Below, piece after piece: positions 1-6,388 of a stretch of 7,908 nucleotides of DNA. The stretch is from positions 3,404-11,311 of the forward strand of contig DMCT01000094.1 in NCBI GenBank assembly GCA_003446665.1. Reading direction: 5' to 3'. Below the pieces are notes generated by a model. The model saw only the letters and a program-made list of their open reading frames with translations, was not told the DNA's origin and searched no databases. The first letter of the stretch is position 1; every line of letters starts with the position of its first letter. The DNA comes from Synergistaceae bacterium (lineage in GTDB: Bacteria > Synergistota > Synergistia > Synergistales > Thermovirgaceae). Position numbers and translations under genes: made by a program.

Positions 1-1
1 G

Positions 2-1303
2 AAGACCCGACGGGTTTTGGCGGACTTTTTATCGGAGCTTGCCGTTGGGTACCTTGAGGGTGGATTCGGCAAGATCTGGAACGAGTACGTTGTGGGCCTG
101 GGCGGCAAGGAAGAATCGACTATCCTGTGTGTCGACAGGAAGGTCCCCGCCATGAACGCGGCCGCCGCGATGGGGATCATGGGTCACGCCATTGAGCTTG
201 ACGACGGTCACAGGTGGGGCACTTCACACCCGGCGGTAGCGGTTATACCGGCGGTCCTGGCAGTGGCTGAGAGAGAGGGTAGCTCCTTCATAGATATTCT
301 CTCGGCAATTGTGACCGGCTACGATGTCATGCTGCGTTCGGCGCGGGCCATCAACCCGTCGCACCTTAAACGGGGTTTCCATTCCACGGGGACCTGCGGG
401 AGCCTTGGCGCCGCGGCCGGGTGCGCTCATATTTTGGGCCTGGATGCAGAGCGCATGGCCTATGCCGTATCCATGGGTGGACTCCAAAGCGCGGGCCTCC
501 AGGAGATGCTCCATGACCATCCCGGGGTCAAGACGCTTCAGCCTGGCAAGGCTGCCATGGCGGGAGTGCTTTCGGCGGATCTCTCCGCCCGGGGTGCAAA
601 GGCTCCACGGACGCTTTACGAGGGAATCCACGGGTGGCTGAAGGCCATGTGCGACGGTCAGTACTCTGAGGATGCACTCATCGGTGATCTTGGGAGCCGT
701 TGGGAAATCATGTACACCTACACGAAGCTCTATCCGACCTGCCGCCATTGCCATGCGGCCATCGATCTGGCCCGTGAGGCCAGGGAACATCTGGGGTGTT
801 CTTTGGAAGACATCGAAAGCATCCGTATTCGCACGTACAGCCTTGGGAATGCCGAAGTCGGCCAGATACGCCACCCTGAAAACTTCGAAGAGGCCATGTT
901 CAGCATGCCCTTTTCGGTGGCGCTGGCGCTGGATCGGGGAAACGTGACCCTCCAGGACTATTCGGAGGAGATCCTTTCCGACCGCAAGCTTCAGGGCGTT
1001 GCGGCAAAAGTATCTATAGATATCGATCCAGAAATGGATGAGAAATACCCCGAGGAGCGTGGTGCCTGGATGGAGATTGTACTGAAAGACGGCCGGCGGT
1101 TCAAAAAAGGCGTACCTGTTGCGAAGGGCGAACCCGAGAACCCCGTCGATGACGGAGATTACATAGAGAAGCTAGCGGCCATGACGGCACCTCACTATCC
1201 TTCGGAGTTTTTCGAAGGTCTGTGGAAATTGACGGTGGAGAGGGATGAAGATTCGGTCTCATACGGAGACATCATCAACCACTTCAGGAGGCATGTCCAA
1301 TGA
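2..1303 (+). CDS. MmgE/PrpD family protein, copy 1 (5'-truncated by window edge)
   Basis: Cytoplasmic MmgE/PrpD-fold protein, the family of 2-methylcitrate dehydratase, cis-aconitate decarboxylase and iminodisuccinate epimerase. The frame is open to the left edge. The TTG at 17 is probably an internal Leu: the stretch LADFLSELAVG aligns with LYDTMGTIIAG at residues 32-42 of copy 2, so about 26-30 N-terminal residues are missing. Counting that TTG as residue 1, visible motifs are HAIELDD (57-63), HP (71-72), GFHSTGT (120-126), a conserved Lys at 172 before the PGKAA turn, K237 with YPTCRHCH (239-246), and the C-terminal GEPENP (371-376). All three canonical His positions and both Lys are kept. 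Phe299 stands where copies 2 and 3 have Tyr in the A-x-x-S-x-x-Y motif. The stop overlaps the next start. Family assignment is firm; substrate unknown. Confidence 0.9.
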   Translation, partial: KTRRVLADFLSELAVGYLEGGFGKIWNEYVVGLGGKEESTILCVDRKVPAMNAAAAMGIMGHAIELDDGHRWGTSHPAVAVIPAVLAVAEREGSSFIDILSAIVTGYDVMLRSARAINPSHLKRGFHSTGTCGSLGAAAGCAHILGLDAERMAYAVSMGGLQSAGLQEMLHDHPGVKTLQPGKAAMAGVLSADLSARGAKAPRTLYEGIHGWLKAMCDGQYSEDALIGDLGSRWEIMYTYTKLYPTCRHCHAAIDLAREAREHLGCSLEDIESIRIRTYSLGNAEVGQIRHPENFEEAMFSMPFSVALALDRGNVTLQDYSEEILSDRKLQGVAAKVSIDIDPEMDEKYPEERGAWMEIVLKDGRRFKKGVPVAKGEPENPVDDGDYIEKLAAMTAPHYPSEFFEGLWKLTVERDEDSVSYGDIINHFRRHVQ

Positions 1304-1626
1304 AGACAAAAAACATATGCGAGCTGGCGCGGACTATCCGAAGCAAGAACGCCGGGTATTTCGCGGTCACGATGGAGATCATATTCGACGACAGGGAAGT
1401 CTATAACAGGGTGAAAGAAAGCGGTGCCGTAACCAGGGAAGCCATAGCTAAGGCCTACAGGGTGCCCGTGGAAAAGGTGGAGAATTTTCATTTCTTCGAC
1501 CCTGGAATGGGTATAAAAGCGAACTTCCTGAGTGAAACGGCAAGCGGCGGGCCAGGTGAGACGGATGTCTACGGCTGCCAGCAGTATGCACCTTTATTCA
1601 GTCTGGAAATCCCCTGGGAAGATTAA
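1300..1626 (+). CDS. DUF4387 domain protein
   Basis: Small (108 residues) soluble protein matching my memory of the DUF4387 family over its whole length. It has RSKNAG near the N-terminus (14-19), an acidic IIFDD stretch (27-31), FFDPGMGIKA (65-74) and the C-terminal GETDVYGCQQYAPL block (86-99). There is no signal peptide or membrane segment. Its ATG lies inside the stop of the preceding MmgE/PrpD gene (ATGA), which implies translational coupling and probably a shared role. DUF4387 proteins are usually found next to, or fused with, DUF1446/AtuA-type proteins. None is visible here, so a partner may lie upstream of the window. Biochemical function is not established to my knowledge. The family call is strong; a role as accessory subunit of the neighbouring enzyme is inference. 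Confidence 0.85.
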   Translation: MKTKNICELARTIRSKNAGYFAVTMEIIFDDREVYNRVKESGAVTREAIAKAYRVPVEKVENFHFFDPGMGIKANFLSETASGGPGETDVYGCQQYAPLFSLEIPWED

Positions 1627-1633
1627 GGAGGAG
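1625..1633 (+). promoter_or_regulatory. Strong Shine-Dalgarno site for the GTG-started second MmgE/PrpD gene
   Basis: AAGGAGGAG starts within the TAA stop of the DUF4387 gene and lies 5 bases before GTG at 1639. This near-perfect anti-16S match at good spacing fixes the non-ATG start. The protein beginning there (MSTLAQQLAEF) also matches the usual N-terminus of the family. Confidence 0.8.
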
Positions 1634-1638
1634 ATTTC

Positions 1639-3012
1639 GTGAGCACCCTCGCACAGCAGTTGGCTGAGTTCGCATGTAAAGTCCGCTACGAAGATTTACC
1701 CGTGAATGTAGTGACCATGGCGAAAAAATGCCTTTACGACACAATGGGTACCATTATCGCGGGAAGCTTTCATTCCACGACGGGCCGAATCGCAAGGGAG
1801 ATAGCGGAAGGGCACAGGGAGGAAGAAACTGCCACGGTGGCCGGTCCTCTCATGAAAAGGAGCGCCGCCACGGCCGCACTGGCGAACGGCATGATGGCCC
1901 ATGCTCTGGAGCTGGATGACGGATCGAAGCACGCCACCTACCATCCGGGTTCGTCGATCGTCCCCACCTGTCTGGCTCTTGCGGAGGAAACCGGCTGCAG
2001 CGGGAAAGCCATGCTGGAGGCGATCATTGCAGGTTACGAGGTCTCGCTCCGGATCGGAACTGCGGTGAATCCCTCCCATTATCTCAGGGGTTTCCATCCC
2101 ACGGGAACGGTGGCGGTTTTCGGCACAGCCACGGCGGCAGGCCGGCTCCTTGGTCTTGATGCGGAACAGATGACCAATGCCCTGGGGATCGCCGGAAGCA
2201 TGGCGGCCGGTATCAACCAATATGAAATTGACGGGTCCATTGTGAAGCATCTCCATCCCGGCAATGCCGCAAAAAACGGGATACTTGCAGCCAGGCTCGC
2301 CAAAAAGGGCTTTACCGGCCCAGAGGGGGTAATAGAAGGAGACCTGGGTTTCTGCCATTGCTTTGCCGATGAATACGACCTGGGAATCATAGTGCGAGAC
2401 CTGGGACGGGAATTCGAGTTCCTCAAGATCTACTTCAAGCCCTTCTGCAGCTGCCGTTATGTACACTTCGGCATAGAAGCCGTCCAGAACATTCTGAAAG
2501 AACACCCAATGAAAGTGGAAGACATCCGGAAGATCACAATCAGGACACACATGAACGCGAAACAGGGATCGGATATCCCGGACTACAGGTCGGTGCTACA
2601 TGCCCGACTCAGCCTGCAGTATGGAATCGGCTCCATCATCGTTAGGGGAAGTGCGGGCCTTAAAGATTACACCGAAGAAGCAATCGCGGACGAAAGGGTC
2701 CGTGATATCGCGCGGAAGGTCTCTATAGAGGTGGACCCTGAAATCCAGAAGGTATACCCGAATCCCAGGTCCATGATCGTTGAAATAATGGATGAAAAAG
2801 GGAATGTCTACTCGAGCAGGGTGGACCACGCCAAGGGTTCACCGGAAAACCCTATGACAGAAGAAGAGTTGCGGGCCAAGTTCGAGGACATTACGAAAGA
2901 TGTGATAGATCCAGGGCATCAAAAATCCATTGCCGAAGCCACGGCGAGCGCGCAGGATGTGGATGAAGCCGGATATATTGCCCGGCTTCTGAGTTTTGAA
3001 CCGAAAGGCTAA
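1639..3012 (+). CDS. MmgE/PrpD family protein, copy 2 (canonical active site)
   Basis: Full-length (457 residues) cytoplasmic MmgE/PrpD-fold protein starting with GTG behind a strong ribosome site. The N-terminal helical domain opens with the typical LAEFACKVRYEDLP (8-21) and CLYDTMG (31-37). Motifs follow in order: HALELDDG (88-95), HP (102-103), RGFHPTGT (150-157), Lys203 before HLHPGNAAKNG, K267 with PFCSCRYVH (268-276), A-x-x-S-x-x-Y ending at Tyr328, and GSPENP (400-405) near the C-terminus. By recalled comparison with cis-aconitate decarboxylase (ACOD1: D93, H103, H159, K207, K272, Y318), all catalytic-type His, Lys and Tyr positions appear present, making this the most orthodox of the three copies. 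It follows the DUF4387 gene by 12 bases and precedes copy 3 by 24, so it is in the same operon. Dehydratase, decarboxylase or epimerase activity cannot be told apart. Confidence 0.93.
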   Translation: MSTLAQQLAEFACKVRYEDLPVNVVTMAKKCLYDTMGTIIAGSFHSTTGRIAREIAEGHREEETATVAGPLMKRSAATAALANGMMAHALELDDGSKHATYHPGSSIVPTCLALAEETGCSGKAMLEAIIAGYEVSLRIGTAVNPSHYLRGFHPTGTVAVFGTATAAGRLLGLDAEQMTNALGIAGSMAAGINQYEIDGSIVKHLHPGNAAKNGILAARLAKKGFTGPEGVIEGDLGFCHCFADEYDLGIIVRDLGREFEFLKIYFKPFCSCRYVHFGIEAVQNILKEHPMKVEDIRKITIRTHMNAKQGSDIPDYRSVLHARLSLQYGIGSIIVRGSAGLKDYTEEAIADERVRDIARKVSIEVDPEIQKVYPNPRSMIVEIMDEKGNVYSSRVDHAKGSPENPMTEEELRAKFEDITKDVIDPGHQKSIAEATASAQDVDEAGYIARLLSFEPKG

Positions 3013-3036
3013 ATACAGGAAGGAGACTGTTTAAAA

Positions 3037-4425
3037 ATGGTCAAGACGATCAACGAACAGCTGTCTGAATTCATTGTCGGTTTGAGGTACGAAGACATCC
3101 CCAAGGATGTCATTGCCCATCTGAAGGACGTAATGCTGGACAACTTGGGGTGTGGTCTTTTTGGGTCCACTACGCCGTGGATGGCAATCTACCGGAAGGT
3201 CCTCATGGAACGAACTGACAGGAAAGAAGCTTCCATCTGGGGCACGGATCTCAAAACCTCCGTCACAGGTGCCATGATGATCAACGGAGCCTCCATAAAT
3301 TCCTTCGAACTTGACGACACCCATACCGACGGCATTATCCACGTCGGAACCGGCGTTTTGGGATGCATTACAGCTTTCGCGGAGATGCTTGAATCGGTCT
3401 CTGGAAGGGAATTTCTGACTGCGGCGACTTTGGCCTACGAGGTGGCCTGCCGCGTGGCCGCCCCGGTCGGGATGGAGATCGCCCACCAGGGTTTCAATAA
3501 TACGGGAAGCTGCTGCCCCTTTGGTTCAACAGCGGCGGTGAGCAAGTTCCTGGGCCTGGACGCCGAACAGACAAAGCACGCCATGGGGATTGCCGGGAAC
3601 TGGGCAGGTGGGCTTCAGGCAGTCCAGTTCACGTCCATGGCAAAACGGATTGTTCCGTCCCGGTCGTCGGAAGGCGCCATTGTGGGAGCTCTCCTCGCGA
3701 AGGAAGGATTTACCGGCATCGAGGATGTTTTCGAAAACGAATTCGGCGGGTTCTACCATTGTTTCTCCAACCATGTCTACGATAAGGAGAGGGTCTGCGG
3801 GGATCTTGGCAACCGCTGGGAACTCATGGGTATCGGACTAAAATACTACTCAACCTGCCGCAGCAAGCACACAACCATCGGAGGATTGCGGCGCTTCATG
3901 AAGGAAAACCCGGACATCACGCCTGGGGATATCGAGAAGATTACCGTTCACACCACGTCAATCACCCAGAAGTATGCGCTTCAGAACCAGGAGATAAAAA
4001 GCGTTACCGCCGCCCAGCTGAGCCATCCCTATGTATGTGCCGTGACTATTCTCGAAGGAAATGCATTCATTGAACAGTTTACCGAGGAAAAACTCAGGGA
4101 CCCGAAGATCCTGGATTTCATGAAAAAAGTCGAGGTTGTTGCCGACGAAGAGATCGAAAATCTGCCCAGGTCACTCCGATATACCGTCAAGATAGATATC
4201 TTGACAAAGGATGGCAGGACTTTTCACATCAGGGAGGAGTATCCCAAGGGGCACCCGAAAAACCCCTTTACCAGGGAGGAGCTTCTCTGGAAATTCAAAC
4301 AGCTTGCTGGTAAGGCCATATCGGACGAAAGCCGGCTCGACAGGATTATTGAAGTGGAGCAGAACCTTGAGGATGTTGAAAAGATAACCGATTTCACAAA
4401 GCTACTGACGAAACAAGGAGCCTGA
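3037..4425 (+). CDS. MmgE/PrpD family protein, copy 3 (divergent active site)
   Basis: Full-length (462 residues) third paralog. ATG at 3037 follows an AGGAAGGAG site by about 11 bases. The N-terminus (INEQLSEFIVGLRYEDIP, 5-22) and C-terminus (KGHPKNPFTREEL, 404-416) are typical of the family. The active-site motifs depart from copies 1 and 2. The His before ELDD is Asn (N88, NSFELDD 88-94), the HP pair is H102-V103, and the GFH motif reads GFNNTG (152-157, Asn154 for His). Lys203, Lys269 with STCRSKH (272-278) and Tyr332 are kept. Variation of this kind occurs in some MmgE/PrpD subgroups, so the protein is probably an enzyme with different chemistry or substrate rather than an inactive copy, but either is possible. 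It belongs to the same operon; the aconitase-like large subunit starts 35 bases downstream. Confidence 0.92.
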   Translation: MVKTINEQLSEFIVGLRYEDIPKDVIAHLKDVMLDNLGCGLFGSTTPWMAIYRKVLMERTDRKEASIWGTDLKTSVTGAMMINGASINSFELDDTHTDGIIHVGTGVLGCITAFAEMLESVSGREFLTAATLAYEVACRVAAPVGMEIAHQGFNNTGSCCPFGSTAAVSKFLGLDAEQTKHAMGIAGNWAGGLQAVQFTSMAKRIVPSRSSEGAIVGALLAKEGFTGIEDVFENEFGGFYHCFSNHVYDKERVCGDLGNRWELMGIGLKYYSTCRSKHTTIGGLRRFMKENPDITPGDIEKITVHTTSITQKYALQNQEIKSVTAAQLSHPYVCAVTILEGNAFIEQFTEEKLRDPKILDFMKKVEVVADEEIENLPRSLRYTVKIDILTKDGRTFHIREEYPKGHPKNPFTREELLWKFKQLAGKAISDESRLDRIIEVEQNLEDVEKITDFTKLLTKQGA

Positions 4426-4460
4426 CCGCCCGCGATGGCTGTCATGGAAGGAGCCGGACA

Positions 4461-5729
4461 ATGGGCAAGACGGTAGTTGAAAAGATCATCGCCAAACATT
4501 GTGGCGGGGAAGTGAAAGCCGGCGACTTTGTCGTGGCAGGGGTGGATCTCGCCATGAGTCACGACAGCACGGGCCCCATTGCAGTTGAGGCCTTCAGGAA
4601 ATATGGCAAGGAGAAGATTTGGGATCCATCAAAGGTTCTTTTCGTTCTCGATCACGCAACCCCCAGCCCCAACGAAAGGGTTAGCGGACTCCATGCCATG
4701 CTGAGGGATTTTGCAAAAGAGCAGGGGATAAGGCTCTACGAAGGGGGAGAGGGCGTCTGTCACCAGCTCGTTGTGGAAAAAGGGCACATCCGACCAGGAG
4801 ATTTTGCTGTTGGAACTGATTCGCACACCTGCACCTATGGCGCTCTAAACGCCCTTTCCTTCGGAATCGGGTCAACCGACATGAGTGGAGTTCTCTTGAC
4901 GGGAAAGATATGGCTCAGGGTCCCCGAAGTACTCAAGATTGTATATAAGGGCCGACTTCCCCAGGGTGTTTTTTCCAAGGACCTGATGCTTTATACCGTC
5001 GGCCGAATAGGGGCGGCAGGCGCTGATTACCTAGCCCTGGAATTCACCGGAGAAACCATACGAGCCATGAGTATGGCGGACCGCCTCACCATGTGCAACA
5101 TGAGTATCGAATGTGGAGCCAAGGCTGGATTCATGGAGGCTGACGAGACAACCCTTTCGTGGCTCTCTGAAAGGGCGGAAGGAACCTTTGAACCCCTTCA
5201 AGATGACGCTGACGCCGGTTTCGCAGATCTTTATGAATGGGACGTTTCCTGCCTTGCACCTCAGGTTGCCTGTCCTCACGCCGTGGACAAAGTTAAGCCA
5301 ATCGACGAGGTATCTGGTACGGAAATCCAGCAGGTTTTCATCGGTACCTGCACCAACGGACGACTAGAAGACCTGAGAGTGGCTGCCAAGATCCTGGAAG
5401 GGCGCAAGGTAAACGAAAACGTGCGACTTCTGGTTTGTCCTGCATCGCGGCAAATAATGCTCGAAAGCATGGAAGAAGGGATTTTGCCGGCTCTGGTAAA
5501 GGCGGGCGCGACAGTTATCCCTCCCGGTTGCGGTCCGTGTCCCGGCACTCATCTCGGGGTCCCGTCCGACGGCGAGCGGGTGCTTTCTTCTGCCAACCGC
5601 AACTTCAAGGGCAGGATGGGCAATAACCGCGCCGAGATCTTCCTGGCTTCGCCGGCGACCTGTGCGGCATCCGCACTGGAGGGACGTATAACAGACCCCA
5701 GAAAGCATTTCGAGAGGAAAGGGGCGTAG
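4461..5729 (+). CDS. Aconitase-family dehydratase, large subunit (LeuC/HacA-like)
   Basis: Large catalytic subunit (422 residues) of a two-subunit [4Fe-4S] hydro-lyase of the 3-isopropylmalate dehydratase, homoaconitase and 2,3-dimethylmalate dehydratase group. It catalyses dehydration and rehydration of a hydroxy-acid. Visible motifs are DHATPSP (64-70), the GTDSHT block (118-123), GIGSTDM (135-141), and the three cluster-ligand cysteines: Cys297 in FIGTCTNG and Cys357/Cys360 in PPGCGPCPG. The late SPATCAASA (397-405) is also typical. Length fits the short bacterial/archaeal LeuC-HacA form, without the extra insertions of E. coli-type LeuC. ATG is placed by GGAAGGAG 7 bases upstream. The small subunit follows 6 bases after the stop. 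No leuA or leuB is in view and the neighbours are MmgE/PrpD genes, so a catabolic substrate is likelier than isopropylmalate. I therefore give no gene symbol. Confidence 0.93.
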   Translation: MGKTVVEKIIAKHCGGEVKAGDFVVAGVDLAMSHDSTGPIAVEAFRKYGKEKIWDPSKVLFVLDHATPSPNERVSGLHAMLRDFAKEQGIRLYEGGEGVCHQLVVEKGHIRPGDFAVGTDSHTCTYGALNALSFGIGSTDMSGVLLTGKIWLRVPEVLKIVYKGRLPQGVFSKDLMLYTVGRIGAAGADYLALEFTGETIRAMSMADRLTMCNMSIECGAKAGFMEADETTLSWLSERAEGTFEPLQDDADAGFADLYEWDVSCLAPQVACPHAVDKVKPIDEVSGTEIQQVFIGTCTNGRLEDLRVAAKILEGRKVNENVRLLVCPASRQIMLESMEEGILPALVKAGATVIPPGCGPCPGTHLGVPSDGERVLSSANRNFKGRMGNNRAEIFLASPATCAASALEGRITDPRKHFERKGA

Positions 5730-5735
5730 GCGTCG

Positions 5736-6239
5736 ATGAAAAGCATCCTTAGGGGAAAAGCACATGTCTTTGGGGATGATATCAACACCGATTACATCAT
5801 CGCAGGAAAATATACTAAAACGCTGGATTACGACTCTCTCGCCTCTCATCTTTTCGAGGACCTGGATCCGGAATTCACAAAAAAGATTTCCGCCGGCGAT
5901 TTCATAGTGGCAGGCAGGAATTTTGGCTGCGGTTCTTCAAGGGAACAAGCGCCGATAGCGATCAAGTATGCAGGAATAGGCGCAGTCCTTGCAAAATCTT
6001 TCTCGCGCATATTTTTCAGGAATGCCATAAATCTCGGCGTACCGGCCCTCGTTTGCGATACTGAGGGAATCGAACCGGGCGACGAACTGGAGCTCGATCT
6101 TTCCAATCAGGCGGTGAAAAACCTGCGGACCGGGACCTCCTGTTGCGTTGAGCCTCTCGCTCCTGTAATGGTGGGTATCATCAACGAGGGAGGCCTTGTT
6201 CCATACCTTAAAAAATACGGCGATTTCAAGTTGCTGTAG
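5736..6239 (+). CDS. Aconitase-family dehydratase, small subunit (LeuD-like)
   Basis: Small swivel-domain subunit (167 residues, normal for the short LeuD form) that pairs with the preceding large subunit to close the active site. Key motifs are GDDINTDYII (13-22), the substrate-recognition loop GKYTKTLD (24-31), GRNFGCGSSREQAP (60-73), which carries the Ser-Arg substrate-binding signature, and SFSRIFFRNAIN (88-99). In methanogen enzymes this loop reads YLVY in isopropylmalate isomerase and YLRT in homoaconitase. Here it is YTKT (26-29), with Lys28 at the Arg position, so a second charged group on the substrate is plausible. It starts 6 bases after the large subunit, so the two are co-translated. 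Intact, with no truncation. Family and subunit role are firm; substrate is inferred only as not typical isopropylmalate. Confidence 0.93.
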   Translation: MKSILRGKAHVFGDDINTDYIIAGKYTKTLDYDSLASHLFEDLDPEFTKKISAGDFIVAGRNFGCGSSREQAPIAIKYAGIGAVLAKSFSRIFFRNAINLGVPALVCDTEGIEPGDELELDLSNQAVKNLRTGTSCCVEPLAPVMVGIINEGGLVPYLKKYGDFKLL

Positions 6240-6388
6240 CAAAGCCCGGTTTTTGCGCGGAATGTTGCCGGAAAAGCGAGGTGGTGCGATTTCCCCATAG
6301 TGGTTGCTGGCGAAAAGTAGGAATCCGGAAAGAAGTTTTTGGTGAAGACAGTTTTTTCGCTGGAAGCACCGAAGAGGAGGGAAAGCAG
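6240..6388 (+). other. 149-base gap between dehydratase and transporter genes
   Basis: This is the longest gap in the window and no gene fits in it. The frame of the binding protein stays open back to 6281, but that part encodes no signal-peptide-like sequence and lacks a good ribosome site. A weak five-pair inverted repeat (GCAAA 6239-6243, TTTGC 6252-6256) lies just after the small-subunit stop, without a T-run. I see no convincing -35/-10 pair. A separate promoter for the transporter genes is possible but not shown. Confidence 0.4.
6373..6382 (+). promoter_or_regulatory. Ribosome site fixing the start of the solute-binding protein
   Basis: AGAGGAGGGA contains AGGAGG at 6375-6380, 8 bases before ATG at 6389. 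It decides for this start over the upstream in-frame candidate at 6281. The protein from 6389 begins directly with a classical signal peptide (MRKRFLVL). Confidence 0.8.

Noticed and set aside
17..19. TTG at 17 as the true start of the first MmgE/PrpD protein
   Set aside because: The frame is open to the window edge, and the encoded sequence aligns with residue 32 onward of copy 2. The codon is an internal Leu and has no ribosome site before it.
224..874. 216-codon open frame on the - strand
   Set aside because: It lies opposite the conserved MmgE/PrpD copy 1, with no family motifs and no ribosome site context of note.
1696..2550. 284-codon open frame on the - strand
   Set aside because: It is antisense to MmgE/PrpD copy 2, has no recognisable domain and a low-complexity Arg/Gly/His-rich composition, and is explained as a shadow of a conserved gene.
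4435..4476. 13-codon mini-frame overlapping the start of the aconitase-like large subunit (ATG 4435, TAG 4474-4476)
   Set aside because: Its nearest AAGGAG is about 14 bases away, too far for good initiation. There is nothing to support a leader peptide.
4461..6239. Assignment as leuC/leuD of leucine biosynthesis
   Set aside because: There is no leuA/leuB neighbour, the operon context is catabolic, and the YTKT specificity loop does not match the isopropylmalate type. The family call is kept without the gene symbols.
6239..6256. GCAAA/TTTGC inverted repeat as a terminator after the small subunit
   Set aside because: The stem is only five pairs with an 8-base loop and no following T-run, within chance expectation.
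6281..6388. N-terminal extension of the binding protein from 6281
   Set aside because: It would bury the signal peptide behind 36 polar residues. A strong AGGAGG site directly precedes ATG at 6389.
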